A stretch of 64,000 nucleotides of DNA from Heliopora coerulea. Taxonomy: Eukaryota; Cnidaria; Anthozoa; Scleralcyonacea; Helioporidae. Location: NCBI GenBank assembly GCA_030142905.1, contig JASJOG010000091.1, positions 1,161,001 to 1,225,000 of the forward strand, written 5' to 3'. The translations under genes were made by a program, and so were the position numbers. Below the pieces are notes generated by a model, which saw nothing but the letters and a program-made list of their open reading frames with translations, was not told where the DNA came from and ran no database searches. Every line of letters starts with the position of its first letter. The first letter of the stretch is position 1. Shown here piece after piece: positions 43,460 to 52,025 of this stretch.

Positions 43460-44848
43460 CAGTGGGGGTCAAAAGTTTGAGTCCAGTCAATATGCTTTTG
43501 TCTTTTATTGATATACAATATATTTTCACACAACACAGCACTATATACGCATAACTTTAGCATTTACATCAACATTGGAATTGATTACATTGTATTAGCC
43601 AAGTAAACATTACTTTATTATTTTGTGTGACCTGGTTTTGCTTTTAAAACAGCTTTAACTCTTCCTGGCATTGAGTCAACAAGATTTCTGAGTGCTGCTG
43701 GCTTAAGGTTATTCCAGCATTGATTAAGGACATCCCATAGGTTCTCTTTACTTGTGAGATTATGTTTCACTTTCTTTTGTTTCAAATGTTCCCATAAATT
43801 CTCAATAGGGTTTCGATCCAGAGATTGCGGAGGAAAATCCATAACGACCAGATCACCTTTCTCTTCCTTTCTTCTTAAATAATTTGTACACATGTGAGAA
43901 GTGTGTTTCGGATCATTATCTTGTTGCAACACAAAACCCTTTCCGCACAACCTTAAGCCGGATGGTATGGCTCGTCTTTGAAGGATGGAGTGATATTTTT
44001 GCTTTGTAAGAGTGTTCTTAATTCTGTAAAGATCGCGAACAAATTATAACTAAAAGAGCCCCAAACCTGAATGTTCCCAATACCATGTTAAACTGTTGGC
44101 TTGAGGCAAGAATTTATAAATCTCTCATTCTTTCTACGTCTAACATAAATGCGACAGTTATTTCCGTATATTTCAAATTTAGATTCATCTGCGAAAAGAA
44201 CACTTTTCCAATCTTCTGTAGTGTAATGCCTGTATTTTCTGGCCCATAGTCACCGTTTCCGTTTGTTTCGGGATCTTAGGAATGGTTTTGAGACAGCCAC
44301 TCTTCCATGTAGACCACATACATTTAGTCTCCTTTTCACTGTTGATCTGCTTATTGTTTTTTTTTTTCGAGTTTCGTTAACTATTGATTGAATGTTACCA
44401 GCCGTTGCAATTCTGTTACTTAAGGAGGTTGTCTTAATGTACTGATCCTCCTTCAAAGTGGAAACTCTTGGCCTCCCAGATCTTGGTTTTGTAGAATAGG
44501 ATTTTTTCTCGAAACCTTTCCAAAGTTCGCTGCACAGCACCCTTTGAAACCCCTATCTTTTCAGCAATTTTGCGCTGTGAAAAACCTTCATTACTCAGTG
44601 CAATTATTTGACCTCTTATTCCTTCGCTGAGTTCTTTTGCCATCTTTGATCCAGCTACACATCATAGAGGCTTTAAATAAATTACAGCGTGTGTTAAATA
44701 ACTCAAAAATTAAAAGGAAGGCATGTATGAAGCATATACTGATAAAAATACGCATGTGTAAATCAATAAATTAATTTCTCTCCGCATGAAACATGATTTA
44801 TCCTACATTGAGGGAAAAAAATACGACTGGACTCAGACTTTTCACCCC

Positions 44849-44853
<5 letters not shown>
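43460..44853 (-). mobile_element. Tc1/mariner-type transposon
   Basis: TIRs CAGTGGGGGTCAAAAGTTTG (43460, left) and, on the opposite strand at the right end, AGTGGGGGTGAAAAGTCTGA, flanked by TA (43458-43459 and 44854-44855). About 1.39 kb, the usual Tc1 size. It carries one broken transposase on the minus strand and sits at the edge of a (TA)n tract next to PLE-H. Confidence 0.9.
43618..44643 (-). pseudogene. Tc1-like transposase, broken
   Basis: 44434-44643: N-terminal HTH (MAKELSEGIRGQIIAL, FSQRKIAEKIGVSKGAVQRT). After a frameshift near 44490: GRPRVSTLKEDQYI and second HTH (ISRSTVKRRL). About 44170-44230: SVLFADESKFEIYGNN with the first catalytic Asp. Stops near 43985-44090. 43618-43950: LQQDNDPKHTS (second Asp) and DFPPQSLDRNPIENLWEHLK (Glu). 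The Asp-to-Glu spacing fits DD34E Tc1 enzymes. Several disabling mutations. Confidence 0.88.

Positions 44854-44889
<36 letters not shown>
44852..44889. repeat. (TA)n microsatellite, left edge of PLE-H palindrome
   Basis: TA tract shared as a border by the Tc1 element and the PLE-H palindrome; its counterpart is at 48402-48436. Confidence 0.95.
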
Positions 44890-44890
<1 letters not shown>

Positions 44891-44981
44891 CTGAGATGAT
44901 AATGTTTACGATGGATCCAAGAGTGCTCGATACCATATGGGGCAGAGCTTAAATGTAGTGAGGTTTTGCTTAAGAGTATAT

Positions 44982-45025
44982 GGTTGCTATTCCGAGTTTC
45001 ACGCGGATGCGATGTTTAGGCAACT
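44982..45025 (-). ncRNA. Hammerhead motif, core lost (left arm of PLE-H)
   Basis: Minus strand: GTTGC - CTAAACA - TCGCATCCGCGT - GAAA - CTCGGAA - TA - GCAAC. The GAAAC, stem III and stem I parts are intact but CTGATGA is replaced by CTAAACA, so cleavage is not expected. Confidence 0.6.
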
Positions 45026-45039
45026 GAAACAGCGTCGAT

Positions 45040-46950
45040 TCATTGTCTCCTTTTTCTCTGTTCATTGACGTCATGGTTTGCGTAAGTTGGATGACTCATC
45101 GCTATTGTCCTCGTGTGGCTTGTCTTTGAGATGAGAAATCTGTTCCGGTGTCTGCACTTTGAGACGATCTCCGATCTTTTGTTGAGAAGGTTCTTTAGGT
45201 GGCTTTTTAGGCGTGCTTTCATGATGCAAAGCTTTTCCTCCAGGCAAAGGTTACATCTTTTTGATCCGCTTGTGTAGGCCGCGGCTCTTTTCACGATCGC
45301 CCATTTTATATCGAAAGATTGGCTATTTGATTTTAGATCCCATATGTATTTTGATAGTTCAGTCTCATTGGAGTACTTGCTATCTTTGAAGGATTTGATG
45401 TGGTTTCTGTATCGTTCTTTAAAGCTGTTTGCAGTCATTCCTATGTACTGTTTTGTCTCTCCGGTGTCTGTCGTGGTTACGTCGGCTCTGTAAACGATGT
45501 TGTCAGTTAAGCAGTTACCTTGGAGCGGGCACTGTTCTTTTCTTCTGCAGTTGCAATTATCTGTTCTCTGAAGCTTTCTATTTTCATATTTATTTAGGAT
45601 TCGGGAGTTATGTTTGGTGATCATAGTCTTCATGTTGTCCATGCAGCTGTAGCTAATTTTGACTGTGTTCCGGTTGAAGATTTTGTGCAGAGTGCATGAC
45701 TCAGGAAAATGCTTGTCAATTAGTTTTAAAAAGTTATGGCCAATTTTTGATCTGATGTTCTTGCTATATGGTGGGTTGAACCATATAATGTTTCTGCGTC
45801 TACGTTTTTGGGACGATGTAGATTCGCGCGTCTTGTCGCTGTCGGAGATATATTAGAGTTTGGTGTTAAAGTGGCTACGTCTTAGTGCGTCTTCGTATAT
45901 AGGTGCTGCAGAGTCGAAGGTTGATTGGTTTGATGATAATTGTGAAATGCGAGAATTGATGGAGGCTGGAAGATGTTTGATTGTTGATGGGGGATGGTTG
46001 GAGTGGCTGCTGATGTACAGTAGGTTGTCGTTTGGTTTTCTGTAAGGTCGGTAGTCACCGTTCATCAGGTTGAACGTGATGTCGAGGAAGTTTACACTCT
46101 TCAGATTAGTTTGGGCTGTGATTTTTAGGCCAAGTTGGTCGAAAATCTTGATTAGCTCTTTCCTTGTTTTATCAGCTGATCGACCGGTGGTGTTCTTTAG
46201 AAGTGCTAGCCCGTCGTCTCGGTAAAGGCCCACGTTGTTTTTCCCAAATTTACTAGTTAACTCATTGAGAATAAACAAGCCGACTAATTCGCATACCTCG
46301 GCGCCGTCGTAACTCCCCTTTGCAATATCAAACAGGTTATGGTTGTTTTTCTTAACCCATGGTTTTTTTCCGCTAAACAGGACTGATTTTCGTGCGTGTT
46401 TGATGATAGCAACATGGTCATCTGTGATTCTGGTTAGCTGTCAGGCCCAGGAGATGGCTTTGTCCAGGAGGTTTTCGGAGATGGATAGGTAGAAGTCGAC
46501 GATGTCAAAGCTTAGAAACGAGTGTCTGTTTTTATCGTTTATGTTTTTGTACCAGTCGATTACTGCTTGGGAGTTTCGCCACTGGTTAACATTGGTGTGG
46601 TGTCTAATTACTTGGTTGACGTTGTCTAGCAGTACTTTGCTGACCTTTCCAGATTCGCTTTTCGCAGGGTTTATGAGTCGGAATGTTGGGTTGTTTTGGA
46701 AATTATCTTTATGGTCCTTGAGTGAGATAAACGCTTCACGTTTCGTGATTGTTTCGATTCTGTCGCTGATAGATAGATTGCTTGCTATTTGTTTTAGTTC
46801 ATTGTCGATGTTTACTATGGATTCTTCGTTACCGGGTTTGTAGGATTTGGTCATATTTTCCGTCAGCAGTTTATTGCATGCATCGCGTGGGCGCCATACA
46901 TACAATACAATACGACGCGATACAATACAATACAATACGACGCGATACAA
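45040..46950 (-). pseudogene. PLE-H RT / GIY-YIG protein, minus arm
   Basis: 46441-46880: EAFISLKDHKDNFQNNPTF, SFLSFDIVDFYLSIS (motif A), then an opal stop at 46439-46441 after ISWA. 45853-46320: SYDGAEVCELVGLFIL, GLYRDDGLALL (catalytic pair intact), VNFLDITFNL, NHPPSTIKHLP, ending in an ochre after NTKL. 45040-45642 (a further frame): SCMDNMKTMITKHNSRIL, cysteine cluster CNCRRKEQCPLQGNC, GIY-YIG core QYIGMTANSFKERYRNH, KRCNLCLEEK. The first 20 codons of the upstream frame come from the central minisatellite. Dead through two stops. Confidence 0.85.
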
Positions 46951-46980
46951 TACAATACGATACGACGCGATACATACAAT
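46895..46980. repeat. Minisatellite at the centre of the PLE-H palindrome
   Basis: Short repeats of the form acaatacgacgcgat with ggcgcc on either side. The last copy runs into tacgacggcgcc, which is itself PLE coding sequence (YDGAE). The array therefore seems to grow out of the PLE break point. Confidence 0.75.
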
Positions 46981-48251
46981 ACGACGGCGCCGAGGTATGC
47001 GAATTAGTCGGCTTGTTTATTCTCAATGAGTTAACTAGTAAATTTGGGAAAAACAACGTGGGCCTTTACCGAGACGACGGGCTAGCACTTCTAAAGAACA
47101 CCACCGGTCGATCAGCTGATAAAACAAGGAAAGAGCTAATCAAGATTTTCGACCAACTTGGCCTAAAAATCACAGCCCAAACTAATCTGAAGAGTGTAAA
47201 CTTCCTCGACATCACGTTCAACCTGATGAACGGTGACTACCGACCTTACAGAAAACCAAACGACGACCTACTGTACATCAGCAGCCACTCCAACCATCCC
47301 CCATCAACAATCAAACATCTTCCAGCCTCCATCAATTCTCGCATTTCACAATTATCATCAAACCAATCAACCTTCGACTCTGCAGCACCTATATACGAAG
47401 ACGCACTAAGACGTAGCCACTTTAACACCAAACTCTAATATATCTCCGACAGCGACAAGACGCGCGAATCTACATCGTCCCAAAAACGTAGACGCAGAAA
47501 CATTATATGGTTCAACCCACCATATAGCAAGAACATCAGATCAAAAATTGGCCATAACTTTTTAAAACTAATTGACAAGCATTTTCCTGAGTCATGCACT
47601 CTGCACAAAATCTTCAACCGGAACACAGTCAAAATTAGCTACAGCTGCATGGACAACATGAAGACTATGATCACCAAACATAACTCCCGAATCCTAAATA
47701 AATATGAAAATAGAAAGCTTCAGAGAACAGATAATTGCAACTGCAGAAGAAAAGAACAGTGCCCGCTCCAAGGTAACTGCTTAACTGACAACATCGTTTA
47801 CAGAGCCGACGTAACCACGACAGACACCGGAGAGACAAAACAGTACATAGGAATGACTGCAAACAGCTTTAAAGAACGATACAGAAACCACATCAAATCC
47901 TTCAAAGATAGCAAGTACTCCAATGAGACTGAACTATTAAAATACATATGGGATCTAAAATCAAATAGCCAATCTTTCGATATAAAATGGGCGATCGTGA
48001 AAAGAGCCGCGGCCTACACAAGCGGATCAAAAAGATGTAACCTTTGCCTGGAGGAAAAGCTTTGCATCATGAAAGCACGCCTAAAAAGCCACCTAAAGAA
48101 CCTTCTCAACAAAAGATCGGAGATCGTCTCAAAGTGCAGACACCGGAACAGATTTCTCATCTCAAAGACAAGCCACACGAGAACAATAGCGATGAGTCAT
48201 CCAACTTACGCAAACCATGACGTCAATGAACAGAGAAAAAGGAGACAATGA
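46979..48251 (+). pseudogene. PLE-H RT / GIY-YIG protein, plus arm
   Basis: Starts abruptly at YDGAEVCELVGLFIL and includes GLYRDDGLALL, VNFLDITFNL and the same ochre after NTKL (near 47438). 47649-48251 encodes the intact C-terminal part with CNCRRKEQCPLQGNC and QYIGMTANSFKERYRNH. It shares the stop with the minus arm, so the palindrome formed after that mutation. Confidence 0.85.
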
Positions 48252-48267
48252 ATCGACGCTGTTTCAG

Positions 48268-48310
48268 TTGCCTAAACATCGCATCCGCGTGAAACTCGGA
48301 GTAGCAACCA
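48268..48310 (+). ncRNA. Hammerhead motif, core lost (right arm of PLE-H)
   Basis: GTTGC - CTAAACA - TCGCATCCGCGT - GAAA - CTCGGAG - TA - GCAACC; same core loss as at 44982, with stem III better preserved. Confidence 0.6.
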
Positions 48311-48400
48311 TATACTCTTAAGCAAAACCTCACTACATTTAAGCTCTGCCCCATATGGTATCGATCACTCTTGGATCCATCGTAAACATTATCATCTCAG

Positions 48401-48401
<1 letters not shown>

Positions 48402-48436
<35 letters not shown>
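48402..48436. repeat. (TA)n microsatellite
   Basis: TA tract between PLE-H and an F2 array. Confidence 0.95.
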
Positions 48437-48441
<5 letters not shown>

Positions 48442-48482
48442 ATGAAAAGTTTGCTCTCAAGCTTTTATCTCAGAAAACGTCT

Positions 48483-48558
48483 GAGCTCCCCAACGGGAAT
48501 CGAACCCGTGTCTCCCGATTGCCGGTACGGTTGTTTTGCCACTACACTATAGGGTCTC
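48483..48558 (-). other. tRNA-like core, family F2 (pseudo-tRNA)
   Basis: Minus unit of the inverted dimer; A box tagtgtagtgg, B box ggttcgattccc, anticodon position GGC. Core resembles the 48793 copy. Confidence 0.7.
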
Positions 48559-48792
48559 AGACGGCAAGTATGATGTTAATTCGGGACCTGGTTCGAAATA
48601 TTGATATGCCTCTTTCGTACTTGAAAGCTGAACATACCTGTAATGTGATATTGTATGTAAGTAAATTTCATCTTACTAAGTGTAGATGTTTGTAAGCTTG
48701 GATATATGTATGATGAAAAGTTTGTTCTCAAGCTTTTATCTCAGGAAAAATATTTCGAACCAGGTCCCGAATTAACATCATACTTGCCGTCT

Positions 48793-48868
48793 GAGACCCT
48801 ATAGTGTAGTGGCAAAACAACCGTACCGGCAATCGGGAGACACGGGTTCGATTCCCGTTGGGGAGCTC
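48793..48868 (+). other. tRNA-like core, family F2 (pseudo-tRNA)
   Basis: Plus unit. tagtgtagtggc shares the gtgtag variant with the minus unit, unlike the gtctag of copies at 5244, 5515 and 49149. Two subtypes of F2 are therefore present. Confidence 0.7.
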
Positions 48869-48962
48869 AGACGTTTTCTGAGATAAAAGCTTGAGAACAA
48901 ACTTTTCATCATACATATATCCAAGCTTACAAACATCTACACTTAGTAAGATGAAATTTACT

Positions 48963-48993
<31 letters not shown>

Positions 48994-49285
48994 GATGAAA
49001 AGTTTGTTCTCAAGCCTTTATCTCAGAAAATGAAGATGAAATTTACTTAAACACAATATCACATTACAGGTATGTTCAGCTTTCAAGAACGAAAGAGGCA
49101 TACCAATATCACGAACCAGGTCTCTAATTAACATCATACTTGCCGTCTGAGACCCTATAGTCTAGTGGTAAAACAACCGTACCGGCAATCGGGAGACACG
49201 GGTTCGATTCCCGTTTGGGAGCTCAGAAATTTTCTGAGATAAAAGCTTGAGAACAAACTTTTCATCATACATATATCCAAGCATA
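48963..49285 (+). mobile_element. F2 tRNA-like retroposon, single unit with short inverted 5' piece
   Basis: TA tract, then an inverted tail (tgatgaaaagtttgttctc..cagaaaatg, 48993-49030), then one plus unit ending catatatccaagc and TA again. The unit has the gtctag subtype. Confidence 0.7.
49149..49224 (+). other. tRNA-like core, family F2 (pseudo-tRNA)
   Basis: B box ggttcgattccc and the downstream palindrome CTCAGAAATTTTCTGAG are intact. The acceptor 3' side is tttggga rather than ttgggga. Confidence 0.7.
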
Positions 49286-49377
49286 TATATAAACCAAAGG
49301 TGAGGACCAGGAAGGTTGCAGTGTTTGTTCGAAAATGAAGAGCGCTCAATACCATACCAGTAGAGCTAATATTAAAG

Positions 49378-49378
<1 letters not shown>

Positions 49379-49411
<33 letters not shown>
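49379..49411. repeat. (TA)n microsatellite, left border of PLE-I
   Basis: TA tract; taactttaataaagtta around it is palindromic. Confidence 0.95.
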
Positions 49412-49413
<2 letters not shown>

Positions 49414-49433
49414 CTTTAATAAAGTTAGAACAG

Positions 49434-49482
49434 CGTTTGCTACTCAGAGTTTCACGTGTCTACAACACGATCATCAGGCAAC
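49434..49482 (-). ncRNA. Hammerhead ribozyme, minimal type I, left end of PLE-I
   Basis: Minus strand: AGTTGC - CTGATGA - TCGTG/TTGTAGA/CACGT - GAAA - CTCTGAG - TA - GCAAACG. All core boxes present; stem II 4 bp, stem III CTC/GAG, stem I TTGC/GCAA. Confidence 0.82.
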
Positions 49483-49499
49483 TGACAGTTTGCTTCTAC

Positions 49500-50870
49500 T
49501 ATTCATTTACATAATATGGGTCAAATTGTTTAAAATTAACTGTGAAGCTGTAGTGCCCGCAATCAGCTGGCCAGCGAATTATAAGATGTATGTCTGCATG
49601 ATAAGAATAGTTCAGATCTTTTGTTCAGCAAGTTTTTCTTCTTTGATTTCAGGATCAACATTTTTTCTTCAAAGCAAAAATTGCATCTTCTTGAGCCGTA
49701 TTTGTATGGGCTTACGTGCTTAACGATTGACCATTTTATTTGGTATTCCCGATTTTCCATCTTCAGTCGCCAAATGTATTTGGAAAATTCTGTTTTGTTG
49801 GCGTACTGTGTGTTTCGGATGGACTTCAGGTAGTTGCGGTAACGATGCTTGAAGTCGTTTGCAGTCATGCCGCGATGTACTTTTTCGTTGATCCATTATG
49901 GGGGTCTTTACTTCGGCTTTGTAGACTACGCTTTTTGCCAGGCAGTTTTCCAAGGTTGGGCATTCGTTTTTTGTGTCTGCAGTTGCATGAATTGTCACTG
50001 TTGCTGTTGATACCGTTCTCACGTATGTTTGTGTTGGTATTGGAGCTTGTGTTACTAACTTCGTCGTTTGCGTTTGTGTCAGAATTTGGCCTGTCAGTGT
50101 CAGTGTTTGTGTTATTCTTATTGTTGCTTGTACGGTGTCTATTTCGAAGAATGCGGTTGTTGGGTCCACGTATAACGTATTTAAAGTTTTCCATACAGCT
50201 ATGGCTTATTTTCACCGTGTTTCTGTTAATAAGTTTGTGAAGTCTGTTAGTAGCTGGGAAATGTTTGTCTATTAGAGTAAGGAATTGTTTGCCGATGTTC
50301 GATTTAACGTTTTTGGTGTATGGGGGATTGTACCAGATGACGTGTCTGTTTCTACTTCGTCTGTTGTCGGTTTGGTTTGCCGTGTTACTTCTGTCTGGGT
50401 AGGTGTCTTGGTCATGGGGAGCGTTAGTTGAGGTGTATGTAAGCTGTACGTTAAAGTTGCTTTGTTTGAGAGCGTTCTCGTATAGTGGAGCAGCTAAGTC
50501 AAATGTTTCTTGGTCGCATGATAGCTTAGATATTCTGCGTTTACTTGAGGCCAGTAGTTGTTTGATGATAGATGGAGGATGGTTAGAATGGCGGTGAATG
50601 TAAAGTGGGTCATCGCTCGGTTTTCTGTATGGTTTGTGTTTGCCGTCGTTTAAGTTCAGAGTAACGTCGAGAAAGTTAACTAGTTTTTGGTTCGTGTGCG
50701 TCGTGATTTGTAGCCCGAAGTCCTTAAAGATGCTTATAAGGTCCTATCTCGCCTTGTCCGCCAGGCGACCAGAGCACGTATTTAGGGCAGCAAGGCCATC
50801 ATCTCTGTATAGGCCAATGTTCTTGCCAAATCGCTTTTCTAGTGAGTTGACCATCAGTTGCCTGATGATC
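49500..50870 (-). pseudogene. PLE-I: decayed YRDDG-type PLE between inverted hammerheads
   Basis: 49563-49868: GIY-YIG end (MTANDFKHRYRNYLKS), RRCNFCFEEKMLIL, LLNKRSELFLSCRH. 49865-50215, shifted frame: HSCMENFKYVIRGPNNRIL, an unusual Asn/Thr/Asp-rich stretch, CNCRHKKR. 50300-50870: NPPYTKNVKSNIG-type, NHPPSIIKQLL-type, then GLYRDDGLAALNT near 50800; the sequence ends at LEKRFGKN, shortly before the plus-strand hammerhead. Multiple shifts. N-terminal half of the RT missing. Confidence 0.75.
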
Positions 50871-50904
50871 GTGTTGTAGACACGTGAAACTCTGAGTAGC
50901 AAAC
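50857..50904 (+). ncRNA. Hammerhead ribozyme, minimal type I, right end of PLE-I
   Basis: CAGTTGC - CTGATGA - TCGTG/TTGTAGA/CACGT - GAAA - CTCTGAG - TA - GCAAACG on the plus strand, the inverse of 49434-49482. It joins the PLE coding sequence within motif-C-proximal RT. Confidence 0.82.
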
Positions 50905-51013
50905 GCTCTTCTGACTTTATTAAAGTTATTTTGCTCTATCTACATTTTATCGAGCACTTTCAAACCAATCGTCAACAGTGTTTCTTGTATGATACACCTT
51001 TGCTTTTGCTTTA

Positions 51014-51038
51014 TATATATACATATATATATATATAG

Positions 51039-51088
<50 letters not shown>
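51014..51088. repeat. (TA)n microsatellite
   Basis: TA with a few CA/GC interruptions. Confidence 0.95.
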
Positions 51089-51089
<1 letters not shown>

Positions 51090-51109
51090 AAACTTCAAAT
51101 AACCAGCAA

Positions 51110-51265
51110 AACCAAGAACTTAAAACAATATAAATCATCAGTATAAGTTCAAACTTTATTTTACTTTCAACGTTTCGGGGCCTTACCCTTTATCAAGGGG
51201 CATAAAGGGGCAGGCCCCGAAACGTTGAAAGTAAAATAAAGTTTGAACTTATACTGATGATTTAT
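51110..51265. repeat. Palindromic PLE 3' ends
   Basis: aaatcatcagtataagttc..cgtttcggggcc is followed by its inverse ggccccgaaacgttg..gaacttatactgatgattt, with ccctttatcaaggggcataaagg between. ccccgaaacg and a ttatcaagg/ttgataaagg turn resemble the degenerate hammerhead end of some PLEs. Two PLE ends joined head to head without a body. 51285-51876 has nothing else recognisable. Confidence 0.6.
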
Positions 51266-51876
51266 ATATATATATATATAAGGCAGAGCTTTGGCCGGGA
51301 AAGAGTTAAGGCCTGTTGGCCTGTTGGTGTAGGGTGCTGTTTATTCTAGAGGAGACTTTCTTTTTTTTCTTCCCCTATGCATTGTTTATGCTAACTTCAG
51401 CCTTTTTAGTGATTTTGCATTATTATACAACCTTTGATAGTCACAATAATAAGCATCTCAGTCAAAACTTGATTGTTTAGCCGCAGAAGGCGTGCAAATT
51501 TATACAAATATTAAGTGCGACCTACTACAAGGATTCGAGGAAAATAGAACTACGTCTTGCAGTGATGATAAGCACCTTAACCTTGCTTTCATTAGTTTTC
51601 ATAAAATTAGCATCTATGGGAGCAATTAACCAGAAAAAGAGGTGTTAAATATCGGTGCACATTCTTTTTGCCTACCTCCCATTCTTTGTAACATTTTCCT
51701 TTTAAAAAAACTAGGGATGGTTGCCAGCCGTCTTTTTTTATCCTTACACCTAAGTACTAAATATAACGAAGGTTGCAACAATTTTACTGCAAAATTGTGA
51801 AGAAAATTTGGAAACAATGAAGTTAAAGAAAAATGAAAATGTATATACGAACTTATATGTAAATGGTCTTTTTCAG

Positions 51877-52025
51877 GCCTCTTGCAGAGAGAGTACCCTG
51901 GCATTGCTATATCAGTGAAAACGCGCCAATCCATCCGTTCAGTGCTTAATACAGCGATGGAAACAGTTCGTCACTTACGTGGAGGTGGTCTCCTTGACGA
52001 AACAGAGGCTGTAAAGCTAGAAAAG
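51877..52025 (+). CDS. SLC9C1: Internal exon of the SLC9C-like Na+/H+ exchanger gene
   Basis: Acceptor tttttcag (to 51876), donor gtaatt (52026). With the G carried over from 21950 it reads GLLQREYPGIAISVKTRQSI, then RSVLNTAMETVRHLRGGGLL and DETEAVKLEK, ending in phase 0. This continues the cytoplasmic linker of the exon at 21749 and also resembles sperm-type Na+/H+ exchangers by recall. The linker joins the voltage sensor to the cyclic-nucleotide-binding domain in that family. I could not find the next exon before 64000, so the downstream intron is likely also long. Confidence 0.72.

Larger units (their letters stand above)
44890..48401. mobile_element. PLE-H: 3.5-kb near-perfect PLE palindrome
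   Basis: The left arm (44890 to about 46316) and right arm (about 46979 to 48401) are inverted copies of the same PLE 3' part, differing at only a handful of positions (for example ELSKYIW versus ELLKYIW, NLLYISS versus DLLYISS). The left arm alone continues inward to 46880 with more RT. The centre holds a short tandem repeat (46895-46980). Both outer ends meet (TA)n. The arms share the same damaged hammerhead, so one arm was copied from the other or both from one template. Confidence 0.88.
48437..48962. mobile_element. F2 tRNA-like retroposon, inverted dimer
   Basis: A minus unit (48437-48690) and a plus unit (about 48725-48962) face away from each other. Both have the gtctgag leader, a tRNA-like core and the hairpin CTCAGACG/TTTTCTGAG. 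In each, CTCAGACG (rather than CTCAGAAA) is present, so the two units probably derive from one source. (TA)n lies on both outer sides. Confidence 0.78.
21951..51876 (+). other. Giant (29.9-kb) phase-1 intron filled with mobile elements
   Basis: Starts gtgagtag, ends tttttcag, and joins the two SLC9C-like exons in phase. Everything between is repeat-derived where I can identify it: family X, F1 and F2 retroposons, at least eight PLE copies, a Tigger-like and a Tc1-like element. I see no further exon of this gene inside. About 21951-23000 shows nothing recognisable. Confidence 0.65.

Noticed and set aside
42484..43563. Short minus-strand frames as host genes
   Set aside because: Frames of 64-70 codons with no recognised motif, no neighbouring exon and random-like composition.
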